Positions 49,862-58,373 of a DNA stretch of 64,000 bases are shown here, one piece after another. Where the stretch lies: positions 1 to 64,000 of the forward strand of contig NZ_BOQP01000025.1 in NCBI RefSeq assembly GCF_018332715.1, in the 5' to 3' direction. The position numbers and the translations under genes are program-made. Position 1 is the stretch's first letter. The number at the start of each line of letters is the position of its first letter. The notes beneath the pieces were generated by a model. That model was not told where the DNA came from. It ran no database searches and was given only the letters and a program-made list of their open reading frames with translations. This stretch comes from Winogradskya consettensis. Its GTDB lineage: Bacteria; Actinomycetota; Actinomycetes; Mycobacteriales; Micromonosporaceae.

Positions 49862-52632
49862 CGCTTCTCCAGGACGCTGGGGGACGAGTCGAGCAGCAGG
49901 CGGCCGGCGTCGGCGGCGGGCACCGGGCGGGAGAAGTAGAAGCCTTGCGCGAAGGTGCAGCCCATCGCCCGCAGCGCGGCGAGCTGGCCGTACTCCTCGA
50001 TCCCCTCGGCGACCGTGGACATGCCCAGGCTCTGGCCGAGCTGGACGATCGTGCTGGCCAGCGCGGTGTCGTCGGTCTGCTCGCCGAGCCGCTCCACGAA
50101 CGAGCGGTCGATCTTCAGGGTGTCGACCGGGAACCGCCGCAGGTACGCGAGCGACGAGTAGCCCGTACCGAAATCGTCGATGGCGAGCGTGATGCCGAGC
50201 GCCTTGAGCTTGACCAGCTGCGCGAGGTTCTCCTCGGTGTCGGTCATCAGCACGCTCTCGGTCATCTCCAGGCAGAGCCGGTCGGCGGGCATTCCCGTCT
50301 CGGTGAGCACCTCGAGGACCTCGGCGACCAGGTCGGTGCGGTCGAACTGGCGCACCGACACGTTGACGGCCATCTTCACCGGCGGCTGGCCGGTCTGCTC
50401 GGACCACTCCATGGCCTGGCGGCAGGCCTCGGCGAGCACCCAGCGGCCCAGCGGGACGATCAGCCCGGTGGCCTCGGCGAGCGGGATGAAGCTCATCGGG
50501 GAGATCAGCCCGCGGGTCGGGTGCTGCCAGCGCACGAGCGCCTCGAAGCCGATGACCCGGCTGTCGAGCATGTCGATGGTGGGCTGGTAGTGCAGGCGCA
50601 GCTCGCCGCGTTCCAGGGCGAGACGCAGGTCGGCCTCCAGCTCGAGCCGCTCGACGAGGCCGGACAGCATCTCCGGGTCGTACGTGGCGAAGCTGCTGCC
50701 ACCGGTCGCCTTCGCCTTGTACATGGCGAGGTCGGCGTTGCGCATGAGCTGCTCGGCGTCCTCGCCCGAACCGGTCGCCGTGCCCAGTGCCGCGTAGGAG
50801 GCGAGGCCGACGCTTCCGCGTACATGCAGATCCCGCTCTTCGATCCTGAACGGTTCCTGCAGCTCGTCGACGATGCGCTGCGCGACGCCCTCGGCGTCCT
50901 GCGAATCAAGGACGGAGCGGATGAGTACGGCGAACTCGTCACCGCCGAAGCGGGCAACCACATCGCCCTCGCGCACCGACTGGGTGAGCCGATCGGCGAC
51001 CTGGACCAGCAGCATGTCGCCGGCGAGGTGCCCGAGGCTGTCGTTGACCTCCTTGAACCCGTCCAGGTCCAGGAACAGCACGGTGACGTCGCCGTCGGTG
51101 GCCCTGCTGTCGAGCGCCTCGGCGACCCGCTCGCGGAACAGCGCGCGGTTGGCGAGCTGGGTCAGCGCGTCGTGGTACGCCTCGTGGACCAGCTGCTCCT
51201 GCAGTTCCATGCGCTCGCTGATGTCGCGGGTGTTGAGCACCAGGCCACCCACGTTCGGGTCGCCGAGCAGGTTCGTGATGGTGATCTCGGCCTGGCGTAG
51301 CCGGCGGTCGCGGTGCCGCACGGTCAGCTCCAGCACCGTGGTGGCGTAGGGCCGCCCGCTCACCGAGAGCAGCGCGTCGGCGAGCCGTGACGCTGCCTCG
51401 GGGGTGATGACGGAGGTCAGCCGCCGGCCGGTGAGGACCTGGGCCGGGTAACCGAAGACGCGCTGCACGGATTCGCTCTGGTAGAGCACCTCGCTGTCGA
51501 CGCCGACCACGGTCACCACGTCGGAGCTGTGCTGCACGAGCGCGTGGAAACGCTGCTCGCTGGCGTACAGCTCGGCGGTCCGGTCGGCCACCCGGGTCTC
51601 CAGGTTGCGGGTCAGACCGCGGTTCTCCAGCAGGGTGAGCAGCTGCCGGCCGACGATCAGCAGAATCAGGGCCGATCGGGTGTACGCGATGACGGCGCTG
51701 CTCTGACCGGTCCGCGCGTACCACACCACGCTCGTGACCAGCGCGGCGAGCACGGCGACGTACGGCAGCAGCACCCCGAACGGCTGCGCGCCCAGGTTCG
51801 TGGTGCTCTCGACGTTCTCGCCGAGCGGACGCAGCGGCCGGGCGGCGGCGAGCAGGATCAGCGCGAAGCCCGCGAACCAGCCGATGTCGGTGACGCCGCC
51901 GGAGCGGTAGGCGCCGGTGAGGTTCAGGTAGGCGTACCCGATGTCGGAGATCGCGAAGGCCACGATGCCCGACCCGACCAGGGCCAGCGGTGCGAAGTTG
52001 CGCCCGCCGCGGCGCTGCAACGCCAGCATGTAGACCACGATGGTGACGATGACGACGTCGCCGAGCGGGTAGGCGAGGCTGACGTAGAGCGCGAGCGTGC
52101 TGTCCCCGCCGGCCTCGATCAGCCCGCGGACGACGAAGATCCAGGCCATCAGCATCAGCGACGCGGCTACCATCAGCCCGTCCAGCACGCTGCGCGCCCG
52201 GTTGGCGAGGCTCTGCGAGGCGACGGGCAGCAGCAGCAGCCCGGCCGGGGCCAGCACGACCATGCCGAGGTAGCCGATGTCGGCCTGCGACGGCAGCGGC
52301 ACGGACCCGGTGAACGTCTCGAGCCAGACCGCGGTGACCTGCCCGACGCCCCACGAGAGCACGCCGAGGCCGATCAGGGCCCAGCCGATCCGCAGCCGGC
52401 CCCGGAGGGTCGTCGCCCGCAGCAGACAGGCGACGGCAGCGGTGATCGCGGCGGCGCACAGCCCGAGGTTGGAGATGGTCTTCGCGGCACCGAGGCCGGT
52501 GCTCAGGACCAGACCGAAACCCGCGGCGATCACGGCGACGGCGACGCACAGCCGCGCCCAGCGGCGCAGGCCGGGCGGCATGCGCCGATCGGCCGGGACC
52601 GGCGGTTGCGTGGTGGCTGCCATAACGCTCAT
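49858..52632 (-). CDS. Membrane GGDEF-EAL c-di-GMP protein with PAS domain
   Basis: About 924 residues from ATG 52632 (ATG 52623 possible). The N-terminal 330 residues form about nine or ten membrane helices of an unnamed sensor. A short coiled coil and a PAS domain (RFHALVQHSSDVVTVVGVDSEVLY, landmark) follow, then GGDEF with an intact active site (VARFGGDEFAVLIRS) and EAL with intact motifs (FEALVRWQHPTRG, LEMTESVLM, AIDDFGTGYSSLAYL, KIDRSFVE). It could both make and degrade c-di-GMP. It is the first gene of an operon with a PLP decarboxylase and an MFS transporter. Confidence 0.92.
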   Translation of the reverse strand: MSVMAATTQPPVPADRRMPPGLRRWARLCVAVAVIAAGFGLVLSTGLGAAKTISNLGLCAAAITAAVACLLRATTLRGRLRIGWALIGLGVLSWGVGQVTAVWLETFTGSVPLPSQADIGYLGMVVLAPAGLLLLPVASQSLANRARSVLDGLMVAASLMLMAWIFVVRGLIEAGGDSTLALYVSLAYPLGDVVIVTIVVYMLALQRRGGRNFAPLALVGSGIVAFAISDIGYAYLNLTGAYRSGGVTDIGWFAGFALILLAAARPLRPLGENVESTTNLGAQPFGVLLPYVAVLAALVTSVVWYARTGQSSAVIAYTRSALILLIVGRQLLTLLENRGLTRNLETRVADRTAELYASEQRFHALVQHSSDVVTVVGVDSEVLYQSESVQRVFGYPAQVLTGRRLTSVITPEAASRLADALLSVSGRPYATTVLELTVRHRDRRLRQAEITITNLLGDPNVGGLVLNTRDISERMELQEQLVHEAYHDALTQLANRALFRERVAEALDSRATDGDVTVLFLDLDGFKEVNDSLGHLAGDMLLVQVADRLTQSVREGDVVARFGGDEFAVLIRSVLDSQDAEGVAQRIVDELQEPFRIEERDLHVRGSVGLASYAALGTATGSGEDAEQLMRNADLAMYKAKATGGSSFATYDPEMLSGLVERLELEADLRLALERGELRLHYQPTIDMLDSRVIGFEALVRWQHPTRGLISPMSFIPLAEATGLIVPLGRWVLAEACRQAMEWSEQTGQPPVKMAVNVSVRQFDRTDLVAEVLEVLTETGMPADRLCLEMTESVLMTDTEENLAQLVKLKALGITLAIDDFGTGYSSLAYLRRFPVDTLKIDRSFVERLGEQTDDTALASTIVQLGQSLGMSTVAEGIEEYGQLAALRAMGCTFAQGFYFSRPVPAADAGRLLLDSSPSVLEKR

Positions 52633-52739
52633 CTCAAGTCGGGGGCGGCTTGCATCTGGCGCAATCGGGTCGGCAGCACCCCGACTTGAGGGGTTCCCCG
52701 GGCGAACAGCCACCGGGCCGGTAGCAATCCGGGTGCACA

Positions 52740-52775
52740 TTGACATCTGTCACTGGCGTGTGACAACGTTGTCAC
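52740..52775 (+). promoter_or_regulatory. GH92 promoter with perfect 16-bp operator
   Basis: TTGACA at 52740-52745 is followed at 52760-52775 by the perfect palindrome GTGACAACGTTGTCAC, whose CG centre is typical of LacI-family sites and which covers the expected -10 region. Extra GTGAC/GTCAC half-sites lie close by. GACCGGAGG precedes the gene. Confidence 0.65.
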
Positions 52776-52808
52776 GGGACGATGACGTCGTTGACCGGAG
52801 GTTTCTCC

Positions 52809-55800
52809 ATGCTCCGACAGCTACTTGCTGCCGTTCTGCTACTGGGTTCCGTTGCGGCGGCACCGCCCGCTGCCTCGGCCGCTGCCGCCGATGATCCGGT
52901 GGACCTGGTCCATCCGTTCGTCGGGACGCAGAACTTCGGCAACACGTTCCCGGGCGCGAGCTCGCCGTTCGGCATGGTGCAGGTCAGCCCCGACACGGGC
53001 GGCCAGGGTGGCTACGACTACCAGCAGAACAGCATCTACGGGTTCAGCCAGACCCACCTCTCGGGCGTGGGCTGCGGCGTCGCCGGCGAGCTGCCGATGC
53101 TGCCCACCACCGGCGCGGTCACGAGCGCCGACCCGAACGCGTACCGGTCGGCGTATTCGCACGACGACGAGGAAGCCTCACCCGGCTACTACCGCGTCGG
53201 GCTGTCGAAATACGCGACGCAGGCCGAGCTGACCGCGACCCCGCGCACCGGCTGGCAGCGGTACACGTTCCCCGAGACCGGCGCGGCCAACGTCCTGTTC
53301 AACACCGGCAGGGCCAACCAGTCCGTCTTCGACTCGGAGATCCACGTCGTCGGCGACCGCACGGTCGAGGGCCGGGTGCACGCCGGCAACTTCTGCGCCG
53401 GCAAGGACGACCACACCGTCTACTTCACCGCCAGCTTCGACCGCCCGTTCGCGTCCTACGGCAGCTGGCGCGGTTCGGCGCTCTCGCCCGGGACACGCGA
53501 CGCCGCGGGCACGGGTGGCAACGGCGCCTGGGTCACGTTCGACGCGAGTGCTGATCGGGACGTGGTCGTCAAGGTCGCGCTGTCGTACACCGGCCCCGAC
53601 GGCGCCCGCAAGAACCTGACGGCGGAGACCGGCGACTCGTACGACTTCGACGCCACCCACGCCGCCCTGCGCGCCACCTGGGCCGACGAGCTCGACCGCA
53701 TCGAGATCGGCGGCGGCACGGACGAACGGCGCGGCGCGTTCTACACCGCGCTCTACCACTCGCTGCTGCACCCGAACCTCGCCGGCGACGTCGACGGCAC
53801 GTACGTCGGATTCGACCGCAAGACGCACACGGCCGCCGGCTACACGCCGTACCAGAACTTCTCCCTGTGGGACACCTACCGCCCGCAGAACCAGCTGCTC
53901 GAACTGCTCGCCCCCGACGTGGCCCGCGACGTCGCGCTGTCGGTGGTCGCGATCGGCCGCGACGGTGGCTGGCTGCCGCGCTGGGCGCTGGCCAACAGTG
54001 AAACCAACATCATGACCGGTGACCCGGTCACCCCGTTCCTGGTCGAGGCCTGGTCGAAGGGCCTGCTCGCCGGGCACGAGGAGGAGGCGTACGCCCTCCT
54101 GAAAGCGAACGCCACCACCCAGCCGCCGGCGGAGTCCCCCTACAACGGCCGCACCGGGCAGGCCTACTACTCGGATCGCGGTTACATCCCGTCGGGTCTG
54201 AAACTGGGCACGGACTGCGTGGCCAAGGGCGGCGACAACGACTGCAACCACCCCGCCTCGGCAACCCTCGAGTACGCGGCGGCGGACGCCTCGCTGGCGC
54301 TGATGGCCGCGGGCCTCGGCAAGAAGGCCGACGCGAAACTCTTCGCGGGCCGCGGCCAGTGGTACCGCAACCTCTGGGACTCCTCCATCAAGCAGTTCCG
54401 CCCCCGCACCGTCGAGGGAACCTGGCTCACGCCGTACGACCCGGTCCACGCCGACGAGCAGTTCCACGAGGGCGGCGCCTACCAGTACCAGTGGCTCGTC
54501 CCGCAGGACCCGGCCGGCCTGGTGCAGCTCATGGGCGGACGGGCAGCGGCCACGAAACGCCTCGATGACTTCTTCGTCTACAACAAGCTGCTCACCGACC
54601 CGGCCGGCACCGCGCGCACCGACTGGATCGCCGCCCCGTACGACTACTACCTCAAGAGCACGTACAACCCGAACAACGAACCCGACCTGCTCGCGCCGTA
54701 CATGTATCACTGGGCCGGCAATCCGGCGAAGACCGCGACGGTTGTCCGAGCCGCGATGACCCTGTTCACCACCGGCCCGGACGGCATGACCGGCAACGAT
54801 GACCTCGGCACGATGAGCGCCTGGTACGTGTTCTCCTCGCTCGGCCTCTACCCGACGATGAGCGGCGCCAACTTCCTGGCCGTCTCCAGCCCCCAGTTCC
54901 CCACGGCCAGGGTCCGCACCGGCTCCGGCGGCGTCCTGCAGATCAACGCCCCGGGCGCCTCGGACACCAACCGCTACATCCAGCGCGTCTCCCTCAACGG
55001 CCGCAACGTCGCCAAGAACTGGGTCGACTGGTCGCAGATCGCCGGCGGTGGCACGCTGACCCACACCCTGGGCACTTCGCCCTCGACGTGGGGCACGTCG
55101 GTTGCCGCGCAGCCGCCGTCGGTCAACAGTGCGGCTGCTGACGGGCGTACCCATGTGGATGCGACCCTGCGCCCCGCCTCGGCTGCCATTCCCGCTGGTT
55201 CGTCGTCTTCGTCGAAAGCGACTTTCTCGCTGGACGTGCTGGCCCAGGCGCCACTCGCCATCGCACCCCGGGTAACGGCGAGTGCACCGGCCGGCTTCAA
55301 GGTTTCCGTCTCGCCCAAGCTGCCCCAGATCCTGGTCAGCCGTCACCTTCCGGTGGACCGGACCTACACCGTGACTGTTTCGGCGCCCGCGGGAACGCCG
55401 GTGGGGGCGTACCCCATATCGGTTTCGGTGAGCGCTCCCGGCACTCCCACGGTGACCCGAACGGCCACGATCTCAGCCGTCACCCCGGCCACCTGCGTGG
55501 GTGACACCAAGTGCCAGGTCGCCCTCACCCCGGACCTCGACGGTACGGCCACAGTGGCCGAACCGGCGCAGGGCAACTTCGACGGCGGAGGCTGGTCCTA
55601 CGACGCCGACCTCCTGCCGCCCGCCGGTCCCGTGACCTGGAACAACGTCACCTACCAGGCACCTGACCCCACGGGCACGTCCGCGAACTTCGTCTCGGCC
55701 AAGGGCCAATCCCTGCTGCTCCCCTCGGGCTCGTATTCCACGGCGAGCGTTGTGGCAACTGCCTACAACGGCCCGGTGACAGCGGCCCTGACCATCGGAT

Positions 55801-56039
55801 ACACGGACGGCACCACCTCCGCGGCAACGGTCACCATCGCCGACTGGTGCGGCACAGCAGCCCCGGGCACCACCCAGGTGTTGTCACTACCCCACCGCAT
55901 CAAGGCCGGCACAGGCATCGACGCACCCCCGATCAGCCTCTTCGCCGCCACCCTGCCCCTCACCACCGGCAAGCAGATCCGCTCGATCACCCTCCCGAAC
56001 GACCCCCGCCTCAACCTCTACGCCCTCACCCTCGGCTGA
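52809..56039 (+). CDS. Secreted GH92 alpha-1,2-mannosidase
   Basis: 1076 residues from ATG 52809. A signal peptide ends near ASA-AA. The GH92 catalytic region (about 30-770) has DPVDLVHPFVGTQNFGNTFPGAS (landmark), GMVQVSPDT, YSDRGYIP, ASATLEYAAADASLALMA (landmark) and WAGNPAKTATVVRAAM with MTGNDDLGTMSAWYVFSSLGLYP (landmark), which holds the conserved acidic residues. A NEW3-like beta domain (about 780-900) and a C-terminal beta-sandwich with two Cys (about 905-1076) follow. GH92 enzymes are calcium-dependent exo-mannosidases acting on yeast mannan or N-glycans. Confidence 0.93.
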   Translation: MLRQLLAAVLLLGSVAAAPPAASAAAADDPVDLVHPFVGTQNFGNTFPGASSPFGMVQVSPDTGGQGGYDYQQNSIYGFSQTHLSGVGCGVAGELPMLPTTGAVTSADPNAYRSAYSHDDEEASPGYYRVGLSKYATQAELTATPRTGWQRYTFPETGAANVLFNTGRANQSVFDSEIHVVGDRTVEGRVHAGNFCAGKDDHTVYFTASFDRPFASYGSWRGSALSPGTRDAAGTGGNGAWVTFDASADRDVVVKVALSYTGPDGARKNLTAETGDSYDFDATHAALRATWADELDRIEIGGGTDERRGAFYTALYHSLLHPNLAGDVDGTYVGFDRKTHTAAGYTPYQNFSLWDTYRPQNQLLELLAPDVARDVALSVVAIGRDGGWLPRWALANSETNIMTGDPVTPFLVEAWSKGLLAGHEEEAYALLKANATTQPPAESPYNGRTGQAYYSDRGYIPSGLKLGTDCVAKGGDNDCNHPASATLEYAAADASLALMAAGLGKKADAKLFAGRGQWYRNLWDSSIKQFRPRTVEGTWLTPYDPVHADEQFHEGGAYQYQWLVPQDPAGLVQLMGGRAAATKRLDDFFVYNKLLTDPAGTARTDWIAAPYDYYLKSTYNPNNEPDLLAPYMYHWAGNPAKTATVVRAAMTLFTTGPDGMTGNDDLGTMSAWYVFSSLGLYPTMSGANFLAVSSPQFPTARVRTGSGGVLQINAPGASDTNRYIQRVSLNGRNVAKNWVDWSQIAGGGTLTHTLGTSPSTWGTSVAAQPPSVNSAAADGRTHVDATLRPASAAIPAGSSSSSKATFSLDVLAQAPLAIAPRVTASAPAGFKVSVSPKLPQILVSRHLPVDRTYTVTVSAPAGTPVGAYPISVSVSAPGTPTVTRTATISAVTPATCVGDTKCQVALTPDLDGTATVAEPAQGNFDGGGWSYDADLLPPAGPVTWNNVTYQAPDPTGTSANFVSAKGQSLLLPSGSYSTASVVATAYNGPVTAALTIGYTDGTTSAATVTIADWCGTAAPGTTQVLSLPHRIKAGTGIDAPPISLFAATLPLTTGKQIRSITLPNDPRLNLYALTLG

Positions 56040-56484
56040 GGTCACCGACCGCGTCCGCGTAGTAGGTGTCGTCGAGGTGGAAGGCAACCTGTCTGAGCGT
56101 CCAGGCGTCGCCCTCCACCCGGTCGAGCCGCTCATCGTCGAGGGCCCGCAACCGCACTGACCAGATCTGCGCAAGCCGGGTCAGGCGGCTGCGGGCCTCG
56201 TCGAGGTCCTCGCTGGTGAAGGGCGCGAGGTCGGCCGGGGTGGTGATCGCGGAGGCATGCCAGTGGTCGGCCAGCGGCGCCTGCCCGGCGACGCGTGCTT
56301 CAAGCTCCGCCAGGTGATCCACGAGATGGTCGGTGATGCGGCGGATCGCCTTGTGCGGCGTGTAGATCCGATCCTCGACGGCAATCGGCTTCCCGTCCCA
56401 CGCCGTCCAGGTCTCCGCCACCCGCAGCGCATGCGCCACGGAATACTCAAGGCCCTGCGCGGCGTCCCGACCATCGTCACTCAT
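56026..56484 (-). CDS. DinB-superfamily four-helix protein
   Basis: 152 residues from ATG 56484. Helical throughout, with HKAIRRITDHLVDHLAELEARV, LADHWHASAIT and LRQVAFHLDDTYYADAV. The His residues sit where DinB/YfiT-like proteins bind metal. These proteins are thiol-dependent transferases in some cases, but the function here is unknown. It overlaps the end of the GH92 gene by 14 bp. Confidence 0.75.
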   Translation of the reverse strand: MSDDGRDAAQGLEYSVAHALRVAETWTAWDGKPIAVEDRIYTPHKAIRRITDHLVDHLAELEARVAGQAPLADHWHASAITTPADLAPFTSEDLDEARSRLTRLAQIWSVRLRALDDERLDRVEGDAWTLRQVAFHLDDTYYADAVGDLSRG

Positions 56485-56580
56485 CAGCACACGGTAGGTT
56501 CGACACCGTTCGGTCCCGGCCGAACAAACCCCGCCGTACGGATGGCACGCCTGCCAAGAACCGCACGTCTGGCAGGACCT

Positions 56581-57372
56581 CTAGAACCTCGCCAGTGGCC
56601 TCCACCGCGCACCCTCGAAGGTGATGAAACCTGCGGGGGTTCTGCCTGCGAGCCGGACCAGGAGACGTTGGTGAATCGGAACATCAGAGTTGTTGACCTG
56701 CCGGACGACGAGCTCGTAGCTGCCTGAATCTCTGACCGCATGGACAAAGTCGAGCAGTACGTCGGGAACCCAGCCGAGCGGGTGGCGGCGGTCTGCCGTC
56801 GTGGTCAACAGGGCTTTGGGGTTGGCGGGATTGCCGGGCTCGTCGACCAGTGCGAGGCCGGCTCCGCGCGTCAGTCCGTCGAGCTGACTCTCCAGCTCGG
56901 GACGAACTTTCATCATGTGCCTTATGCCGTGGACGAAGAAGCTGCAACTGCTGACGCCGTCGCCCTCGATGACAGGTTCGGGAAAGAGGACGATCGTGTC
57001 GCCCGACCGACGTCCTTCTGAGCGGGTCAGCTGTTCCCACGGTGTGGCCTCGGGGGACAGGTCCAGCATTCGTACGAACGGCGCGTAATCCGGTCGCCGA
57101 GGATCCATGACCCGCTGGGAGAAAAGTGGGAAAAGGCGGCTTGACGAATACATGCGATCGAGTTCGGGGAATCCTATGAAGGGAATGAACCCGGCTAATT
57201 CTCGAGCATTCTGGACGTAGGTGAAGTCATAGCGATTCCCTGAGGTTGACAGGAGGCCGACCGGCTGGATGGATCGACTGTCAGGATGCTGCCACGCGAC
57301 CGCGAGCCGCCGTGGAGTTGGTGTCACCCGGGTTGGGAGGCTGACCGGTCCCGTTGTCGTGCTAGCAGTCAT
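56581..57372 (-). CDS. HipA-N-like/HIRAN-like domain protein
   Basis: 263 residues with GGAGGAGGG 9 bases before ATG 57372. The first half (about 22-110) resembles the HipA N-terminal subdomain: LAVAWQHPDSRSIQPVGLL, YDFTYVQNARELAGFIPF and LFSQRVMDPRRPDYAPF. The second half resembles a HIRAN domain: LALVDEPGNPANPKALLTTT and LGWVPDVLLDFV, HIRAN being a module that binds single-stranded DNA ends. No kinase or helicase domain is attached. It lies back to back with a HigBA-like pair, and a remnant of a second copy lies beyond it. Domain names come from pattern memory and need a profile search. Confidence 0.6.
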   Translation of the reverse strand: MTASTTTGPVSLPTRVTPTPRRLAVAWQHPDSRSIQPVGLLSTSGNRYDFTYVQNARELAGFIPFIGFPELDRMYSSSRLFPLFSQRVMDPRRPDYAPFVRMLDLSPEATPWEQLTRSEGRRSGDTIVLFPEPVIEGDGVSSCSFFVHGIRHMMKVRPELESQLDGLTRGAGLALVDEPGNPANPKALLTTTADRRHPLGWVPDVLLDFVHAVRDSGSYELVVRQVNNSDVPIHQRLLVRLAGRTPAGFITFEGARWRPLARF

Positions 57373-57524
57373 CGAGAACCCTCCTCCGGTTGGTCGCGAA
57401 CACCTTCTCGATAAAGGTACTAGCGGGGTGTGACAGTTTGGGCTCGCCGGCTCTTTCGATCACGCGCGGGCGCTCGGTTCCACGCTCAGAGACCCAGCCA
57501 TGCAGCGCTCTTGATCGCTCGGCT

Positions 57525-57704
57525 GTTCGGATCAGAGACTGGTTGGGATCCGGGCTGAGGGTGGTGCTGTTGACCGTGTTCCGTAAGACTCGGCAGGTCG
57601 AACGAACCGAAGTCGCGCGGGCGGTCGCAGCGCAGCGAGCGTGCGAGGCTGGCCACAGCGTCCATGCTCCCGCAACTGAGGTGTATGAACGGAAATGGCA
57701 TTGA
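57525..57704 (+). pseudogene. 5-prime-truncated HigB/RelE-like toxin
   Basis: Only the C-terminal half of a Gp49/HigB-type toxin is left: RIRDWLGSGLRVVLLTVFRK, then TRQVERTEVARAVAAQRACE and EVYERKWH. VVLLTVFRKT is the hallmark of this family. The frame continues upstream to 57390, but the first 46 residues show no toxin similarity, and the N-terminal strands are missing. It stops 22 bp before the antitoxin gene, the normal HigB-HigA order. Probably inactive. Confidence 0.65.
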
Positions 57705-57726
57705 GGCACGACGGGGGGACTCGACG

Positions 57727-58023
57727 ATGACGACACGTCATGTTCGCTGGGAGCGGACCGGTGCTGATGAGCATGCCGTGGCTTACGAGGAGGCCCGTGC
57801 GGCACTGTTGCTCGGGCAGATGGTGTTTGATCGGCGTTCGGAGCTTGGGCTGACCCAGGCCGAGCTTGCCGCCCGAGCCGGCATGACGCAGCCGCAGCTT
57901 TCGAGGCTCGAGGCCGGAGGTGCCACGCCGACTGTGCCGCTGCTGGCACGGTTGGCGGCTGCGTTGGAGGCTGAGCTCGATATCGCGTTCCGACCGCACG
58001 ACCCTGTTGTTGCGCCTGCCTGA
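57727..58023 (+). CDS. HigA/XRE-type antitoxin
   Basis: 98 residues from ATG 57727, with GGGGGA 8 bases upstream. After AYEEARAALLLGQMVFDRRSELG the HTH reads LTQAELAARAGMTQPQLSRLEAG, followed by VPLLARLAAALEAELDIAF, a typical HigA antitoxin that binds both its toxin and its own promoter. With the toxin truncated, it is now an orphan or a regulator of the divergent HIRAN-like gene. Confidence 0.82.
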   Translation: MTTRHVRWERTGADEHAVAYEEARAALLLGQMVFDRRSELGLTQAELAARAGMTQPQLSRLEAGGATPTVPLLARLAAALEAELDIAFRPHDPVVAPA

Positions 58024-58039
58024 AAATCGGCGTCCAGTC

Positions 58040-58230
58040 GCACCAGGTGGTCGCGGTCCCAGGCCATAGTGACCAGGATTCTGGAACTGCCGGGCCGGTA
58101 CGAAGCTGCTGCTGCTGCCGGCTTCCCTCGTAGCCGGCTCGGGGAGGTTCGCCAGGAGGCCGACCGGATGCGCCGGCCAGCTGGCGGGATGCTGCCATAC
58201 GATCGTGGGGTGCTCATGGCAGACGTCCAT
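58040..58230 (-). pseudogene. Remnant of a second HipA-N/HIRAN-like gene
   Basis: From ATG 58230 the minus strand reads IVWQHPASWPAHPVGLLANL, matching VAWQHPDSRSIQPVGLLSTS of the intact gene at 56.6 kb (WQHP-S-----PVGLL). After about 45 codons the match fades and seems to shift frame (GYEGS in another frame). No later part of the protein is found. The 350-bp stretch 58024-58373 holds nothing else that I can support. Confidence 0.5.
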
Positions 58231-58373
58231 TATGGATGCGACCTCCCCGCACTTTGCCGATCCGCTGCCCCGGTGGGAGCTTACATGTGACAACGCGTCA
58301 TGCGTCAATCATGGGATGTCGGTAAACAGAAATCCGGGCGCAGCCATGTCACACATCGGCCAGATCACGGACA

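Noticed and set aside
53178..55346. 722-codon open frame antisense to the GH92 gene
   Set aside because: A composition shadow of the mannosidase with no recognisable motif.
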